A stretch of 64,000 nt of DNA from Dehalococcoidia bacterium (GTDB lineage: Bacteria; Chloroflexota; Dehalococcoidia; DSTF01; JACRBR01): assembly GCA_021731085.1 (NCBI GenBank), contig JAKFYB010000019.1, forward strand, positions 1 through 64,000, read 5' to 3'. Positions 60,227 through 64,000 of the stretch are shown piece after piece (the stretch's first letter is position 1; the number at the start of each line of letters is the position of its first letter). Below the pieces are notes generated by a model. It had not been told where the DNA came from. It saw only the letters and a program-made list of their open reading frames with translations, and made no database searches. A program made the translations under genes and the position numbers.

Positions 60227-61969
60227 CTACGGCGTTGGTTCTGTTTGGCGGAGGTCTTCTATACGGATGTCGAGGGCACCGTCTGATCTGGCTTCCATGG
60301 TGTAGACGATGTCGATGTGCTCGCCTGGTTCGACGTAGGTATCGCCGCAATCGAACGCCATGGCGGGCCAGACGGTGCCGCCGTCTCGGAGTTTCAGCTT
60401 GAGGTGTTTCGCGCCTGTGCCGACGACCTTGGAGTCGATGACGGTGACGTCGCGGGCGAGAAATGTTGGCTCGGGGTTGCCGATACCGAACGGACCGAGC
60501 TTCATCAGCCATTGAATCTCGTTGCTGCGCAGACTACGCAATGGAAGGTTGGCGTCGATCTCGAGGATCGGTGCGAGTTCACGGCCAGCGAGTTCCTGGG
60601 CGGCGTGCTGTTCGAGGTGGGCGCGCACTTCATCGAGGCGCGCGGTCTCACACGTGAAGCCGGCTGCCGCGCGATGGCCACCGAATCGCACGAAGAGATC
60701 AGGTCGGACACGCAACGCGTCGGTGATGTGGAACTCGTCGATGCTGCGGCAGGACGCGCGGCTGAACTCCGCGCCCTTTTCGAAGACGACGGCGGGACGG
60801 CCGTAGATCGTGACGAGCTTTGATGCGATGAGACCGACGATGCCCGAGGAGAAGTCGGGATGACCGACCATCGTCAGTGACGGGAGATCGCCGGTGCGGT
60901 CTTCGAGCAGGCGCGCGGCGAGAGCGACGGCCTGCGCTGTGCGCTGTTGGCGGTCGCGGTTGAGGCCGTCGAGCTTGACGGCGAGTTCGCGGCCGCGGTC
61001 GCTGTCTTCGGTCATTAGCAGTTCGAGCGCGAGCTTCGCGTGGGCGATTCGGCCGGCGGCGTTGAGGCGCGGGCCGAGCTTGAAGCCAATGTCGTCGGAC
61101 GTGATCGTGCCGGTGTCGACGCGCGAGACCTCCATGAGGGCACGGAGGCCGGGGCGCGCCGTGCGGGCGAGCATCGGCAGGCCGGCGCGCATGAGACGGC
61201 GGTTCTCGTCGGCGAGCGGCGCCATGTCACAGACGGTGCCGAGCGCGGCGGCGTCGATGTACGCGCGCTCGTCGAAGTGTTTGTCGGCAGTTTCGTGGAG
61301 TGTGCGCGCGAGGTGGAAGGCGAGGCCGGCGGTCGCGAGTTCGGTGAGGCCGCCGGCGTTTGCCGTCGTGAGCTTCGGATTCACGAGCGCGAGGGCGTCG
61401 GGGAGGACGGGCGGGACGGTGTGGTGGTCGAGGATGATCACGTCCATGCCGATCTCTCGCGCGCGGGCGACCTCGTCGATCGACGACGTGCCGCAATCGA
61501 GGGTGACGAGCAGCGTTGCGCCGTCGCTGCGAAGACGTTCGATCGCGGGGATGTTGAGTCCGTAGCCCTCGCTGAAGCGATCAGGGATATAGGGCACGGG
61601 GACAGCGCCGAGGTCACGCATCGCGCGCGTCATCTGCGCGACGGATGTGACTCCATCGACGTCGAAGTCACCGAAGAGGGCGACCATCTCGCCCGAGCGC
61701 GCGGCCCGAAGCAGGCGGTCGACGGCGATGTCGATTGCGGGCAGGGCGCTTGCGGACGGCGTTGGGCCGGCGGGACCGAGGAACTCTTGTGCGATCGCGG
61801 TGTCCGTGATGTTGCGGAGGGCGAGCAGCTTGCCGATCAGTTCGGGCCAGTCGCCTGCGGGGATGACGTCGGGGCGGGCGCGTCCACGCCAGCGGCGGCG
61901 GCGGGGAGGCGACGGATCACCCGATGGGGGTAATGCTGCGGTCGCCTCCTGCGCTGCGGCAATGGTCAT
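60227..61969 (-). CDS. recJ: single-stranded-DNA-specific exonuclease RecJ
   Basis: 580-aa 5'-3' ssDNA exonuclease. The DHH core has GDFDVDGVTS, LDCGTSS, VIILDHHT and later GPRLNAAGRI; the DHHA1 domain ends FGGHRAAAGFT. A C-terminal OB-like domain (about 470-575) starts near LGPFGIGNPEPTF. The N-terminal arginine-rich stretch PPRRRRWRGRARP is extra. All metal-binding Asp/His residues are present. It acts in mismatch and recombination repair. Confidence 0.95.
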   Translation of the reverse strand: MTIAAAQEATAALPPSGDPSPPRRRRWRGRARPDVIPAGDWPELIGKLLALRNITDTAIAQEFLGPAGPTPSASALPAIDIAVDRLLRAARSGEMVALFGDFDVDGVTSVAQMTRAMRDLGAVPVPYIPDRFSEGYGLNIPAIERLRSDGATLLVTLDCGTSSIDEVARAREIGMDVIILDHHTVPPVLPDALALVNPKLTTANAGGLTELATAGLAFHLARTLHETADKHFDERAYIDAAALGTVCDMAPLADENRRLMRAGLPMLARTARPGLRALMEVSRVDTGTITSDDIGFKLGPRLNAAGRIAHAKLALELLMTEDSDRGRELAVKLDGLNRDRQQRTAQAVALAARLLEDRTGDLPSLTMVGHPDFSSGIVGLIASKLVTIYGRPAVVFEKGAEFSRASCRSIDEFHITDALRVRPDLFVRFGGHRAAAGFTCETARLDEVRAHLEQHAAQELAGRELAPILEIDANLPLRSLRSNEIQWLMKLGPFGIGNPEPTFLARDVTVIDSKVVGTGAKHLKLKLRDGGTVWPAMAFDCGDTYVEPGEHIDIVYTMEARSDGALDIRIEDLRQTEPTP

Positions 61970-62159
61970 TGGGTGGGAGTGTATCAGGACTGGAGTGACT
62001 GAGACTTGAGGACTTCGCTTCTGATTCTTGCAGTTGTTGGAGAACTCGCTCCTTGTTGTTCGGGTTGGGTGTGTTGGTGCCGATGCTGACTCCGGTGGAA
62101 TAACCGCCGCGGTTCGACAACCGCGCCTTCAGCGGGGAGCAGCTAAGGACATTCGTGTA

Positions 62160-62567
62160 ATGAAGAACGCCATTCTTGGGTTGGCCGTTGGCATTGGCGC
62201 GATCGCGGCGCTTGGCGGCAGCATTGCAAACGTGAGGGCACAGGATCCGAACGCCGACTATTCAGGCATCGGTGATGTCGTCGACTTCAGCGGGCTGGAG
62301 GGGCTGGAGAACCTGGCGCCGCCTCCGGTCGAAGAGCCCGTCGCGGAGGAACCTCCGGCGGCCGCGGTGGAGCAGCCTGCGCCTGTGGTCGTAAACGTCG
62401 CGGTTGCGCCGGTTGCGCCGGTTGCGGCGGGCGGTGTCGTCGCGCTGCCTGCGACAGGCGACGGTGATGAGGGCGGCGCGGCCTCGGCGGCGCGGCTGCT
62501 GCTGTACGCGGCGGGGCTGCTGGTGATGGGCACGCTCATCGTCGCGGCGTCGAAGCGGCGGGCTTAG
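62160..62567 (+). CDS. small LPATG-anchored surface protein
   Basis: 135 aa. Signal helix about 3-26 (cleavage near VRAQ), acidic/proline-rich low-complexity middle (PPPVEEPVAEEPPAAAVEQP), then a sorting signal: LPATG at 96-100, a hydrophobic helix and a SKRRA tail. It would be linked to the wall by a sortase that is not in the window. The upstream leader contains a 7-bp hairpin (CGCGGTT-CGAC-AACCGCG, about 62109-62126). Confidence 0.8.
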   Translation: MKNAILGLAVGIGAIAALGGSIANVRAQDPNADYSGIGDVVDFSGLEGLENLAPPPVEEPVAEEPPAAAVEQPAPVVVNVAVAPVAPVAAGGVVALPATGDGDEGGAASAARLLLYAAGLLVMGTLIVAASKRRA

Positions 62568-62581
62568 GCTGCAGTCGACAG

Positions 62582-63457
62582 CTACAGACCGAGCATTGGT
62601 TTCAGGGTTGCGATGACCTCGGCGCCGATGCTGAGGTGGCCGAGTTCGGGCACGATGCGGAGCGTCGAGTGTGGGATGAGGTCTTGCGTGTGGCGGGCCC
62701 ACGCTACGTCGACGATGGAGTCGGCTTCGCCGTGCAGGATCGTCACGGGACATGTCATCGCGGCGATGTCGAACGATTCCCAACCAACGCCGTCAGCGAT
62801 GCGGTCGTCGGTGTAGCCTTGCACGCCGAACGCGAACGCGTGCTTGAGATCCTCGAGCATCGACATCAGGATCGTTGGATCGGTGAGCAAGGCTAGATCG
62901 GCGGCGGCGAGGGGCGGGTTGTTTGGGTTATCAGGTTGCGATGCGACTTTAAGGCCGTCGTTCCCCCAGTAGTCGAGCGCGACTGCGAGGGCGGACTCAC
63001 GATCGGGCGACTGCCAGATGTCGTACATCTGCCCGCCGACCTTCTGCGCACGCGCCATCGCCGGTTCCCATCGCATGTCTGTTATGCCGCATGCGATGAG
63101 GACGGCGGACACGCGCTCAGGTGCGAGCGATGCCAGCGCGAGCGCGTAGGACGCGCCGGTTGACGAGCCGACGACGGCGAAGCGATCGAGGCCGAGACGG
63201 TCGGCGACGGCGAGTCCGTCCGGCACCCAATCGGCGATCGAGCGGTCGGGCCATGGCATCGAGAGCCCATATCCGGGTCGGTCGATGCCAATGAAGCGTA
63301 TGCCGGCCTCAGTCGCGGCGGGGACGCGGGATCCTGGTTCGAAGCGACTACCCGGGCCGCCGTGACAGTCGAGGACGGGGATACCGTCGGCTGGGCCGAA
63401 GTCGATGAAGCCGACTGTGCGACCGCCAGGCATCGTGAGGGTTTGCGATTCGTGCAT
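62582..63457 (-). CDS. alpha/beta hydrolase
   Basis: 291-aa hydrolase: oxyanion-hole region DCHGGPGSRFEPGSR, nucleophile elbow GSSTG (within VVGSSTGASYALALA), acid in LHGEADSIVDVAWA and His in ELGHLSIG near the end. The HGGPG near the N-terminus recalls proline iminopeptidase-like and related esterases, but the active-site surroundings are generic. No signal peptide. The substrate is unknown. Confidence 0.87.
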   Translation of the reverse strand: MHESQTLTMPGGRTVGFIDFGPADGIPVLDCHGGPGSRFEPGSRVPAATEAGIRFIGIDRPGYGLSMPWPDRSIADWVPDGLAVADRLGLDRFAVVGSSTGASYALALASLAPERVSAVLIACGITDMRWEPAMARAQKVGGQMYDIWQSPDRESALAVALDYWGNDGLKVASQPDNPNNPPLAAADLALLTDPTILMSMLEDLKHAFAFGVQGYTDDRIADGVGWESFDIAAMTCPVTILHGEADSIVDVAWARHTQDLIPHSTLRIVPELGHLSIGAEVIATLKPMLGL

Positions 63458-63490
63458 GACAGCGGAAGTGTACGCGCAGAACTTCTCGGA

Positions 63491-64000
63491 TTAGCGGCCG
63501 AATTCGCCTAGCCACCAGCGGCGCTTGGGTGCGGGCGGCGTGCCGGGCGGGTGCGCTGTGGGGTACTTGAGGCCGAAGCGGGTCAGTGCTGCTTCGTGGA
63601 TGAGGCTCGCGGCTTCTTCGACGGAGTCAGTGACGTGGAATAGGGCGAGGTCGGCGGGGGTAATGGTGGCTTCGGCAACCATGGTGCTGCGCATGGCTTC
63701 GATCAACGGCGTCCAGAACTCGCGGCCGATGAGGACGAGGGGGAAGCCCTGGATCTTGCCGGTCTGGATGAGGGTCGCCGCCTCAAACATCTCGTCAGCG
63801 GTGCCGAAGCCTCCGGGCATGATGACGAAGGCGTACGAGTACTTCACGAGCATCACTTTGCGGACGTAGAAGTGCTTGAAGGTGACCATCGTGTCGAGGT
63901 AGGCGTTGGGTTCCTGCTCGAACGGCAGCTCGATGTTGCATCCCGCTGTGCGGCCGCCGACGTCCTTCGCGCCGCGGTTGGCGGCCTCCATGATGCCGGG
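63491..64000 (-). CDS. LOG/lysine decarboxylase-like family protein (5' end outside the window)
   Basis: The frame is open through the right edge and ends at 63491. It includes PGIMEAANRGA at the edge and PGGFGTADEMFEAATLIQT, the signature PGGxGTxxE of the LOG family (cytokinin-type phosphoribohydrolases and related nucleotide 5'-monophosphate glycosidases). Only the C-terminal ~170 residues are seen. The tail (PPGTPPAPKRRWWLGEFG) is an unusual basic/proline extension. Confidence 0.85.
   Translation of the reverse strand, partial: PGIMEAANRGAKDVGGRTAGCNIELPFEQEPNAYLDTMVTFKHFYVRKVMLVKYSYAFVIMPGGFGTADEMFEAATLIQTGKIQGFPLVLIGREFWTPLIEAMRSTMVAEATITPADLALFHVTDSVEEAASLIHEAALTRFGLKYPTAHPPGTPPAPKRRWWLGEFGR

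Noticed and set aside
62028-62159. Riboswitch before the LPATG gene
   Set aside because: Only one solid hairpin is visible and no known aptamer core is recognised.

Overview
The window is a 64-kb, GC-rich (roughly two thirds G+C by eye) stretch of a bacterial chromosome. Several traits point to Chloroflexota, perhaps Dehalococcoidia or a Thermomicrobia-like group: secreted proteins with long TPTxTP linkers, a type IV pilus locus without an outer-membrane secretin, LPxTG-type surface proteins, inositol-lipid genes, pairs of class III CoA-transferases, and several apparently leaderless start sites. This placement is an inference, because there is no rRNA gene or other marker. I saw no tRNA, rRNA, CRISPR array, transposase or integrase.

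Layout. 1-2.4 kb: two short-chain dehydrogenases (SDRs) among six parS-like sites. 2.4-5.6 kb: ion channel, NmrA-like protein, TetR regulator with its promoter and operator, and a hydrolase. 5.7-9.2 kb: inositol-phosphate synthase carrying an N-terminal helix-turn-helix domain, followed by two phospholipid-type acyltransferases. 9.2-12.4 kb: lipoprotein, MmcQ/YjbR, a small protein, Ltp2-like thiolase, DinB. 12.4-24.6 kb: a leftward type IV pilus operon (pilA, pilB, pilC, three minor pilins, pilO, pilM, pilN, pilT, DUF2723), headed by a sigma-28-like promoter. 25-30 kb: flavin-binding protein, SDR, GNAT, DinB, two tandem mini-HTH proteins, dgt. 30.4-36.3 kb: an Ig-like/dockerin protein, an FMN enzyme with an SDR, and a kelch/cohesin-like/dockerin protein. 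36.5-42.7 kb: more parS-like sites, mreB, a lipase, a glycosyltransferase and a glycogen-debranching-like enzyme. 42.7-47.7 kb: a surface-protein operon with two TasA-like proteins, a SipW-like signal peptidase and an LPKTG protein. 48-64 kb: TPP enzyme, degenerate GGDEF protein, terpene-cyclase-like toroid, ZIP transporter, two CoA-transferases, beta-helix protein, VTT membrane protein, recJ, LPATG protein, hydrolase, and a LOG protein cut by the window end.

The most striking points are four. The HTH-Ino1 fusion lies just downstream of a perfect 21-bp palindrome. The TasA/SipW-like operon has three products sharing an LWFQVL export motif, and every gap between its genes holds a hairpin. The pilus operon contains a very large repeat-bearing minor pilin and a sigma-28-like promoter. 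The parS-like sites form two clusters about 35 kb apart, which suggests the chromosomal origin is nearby. Intergenic DNA also carries at least four families of short dispersed repeats, some of which run into coding sequence.
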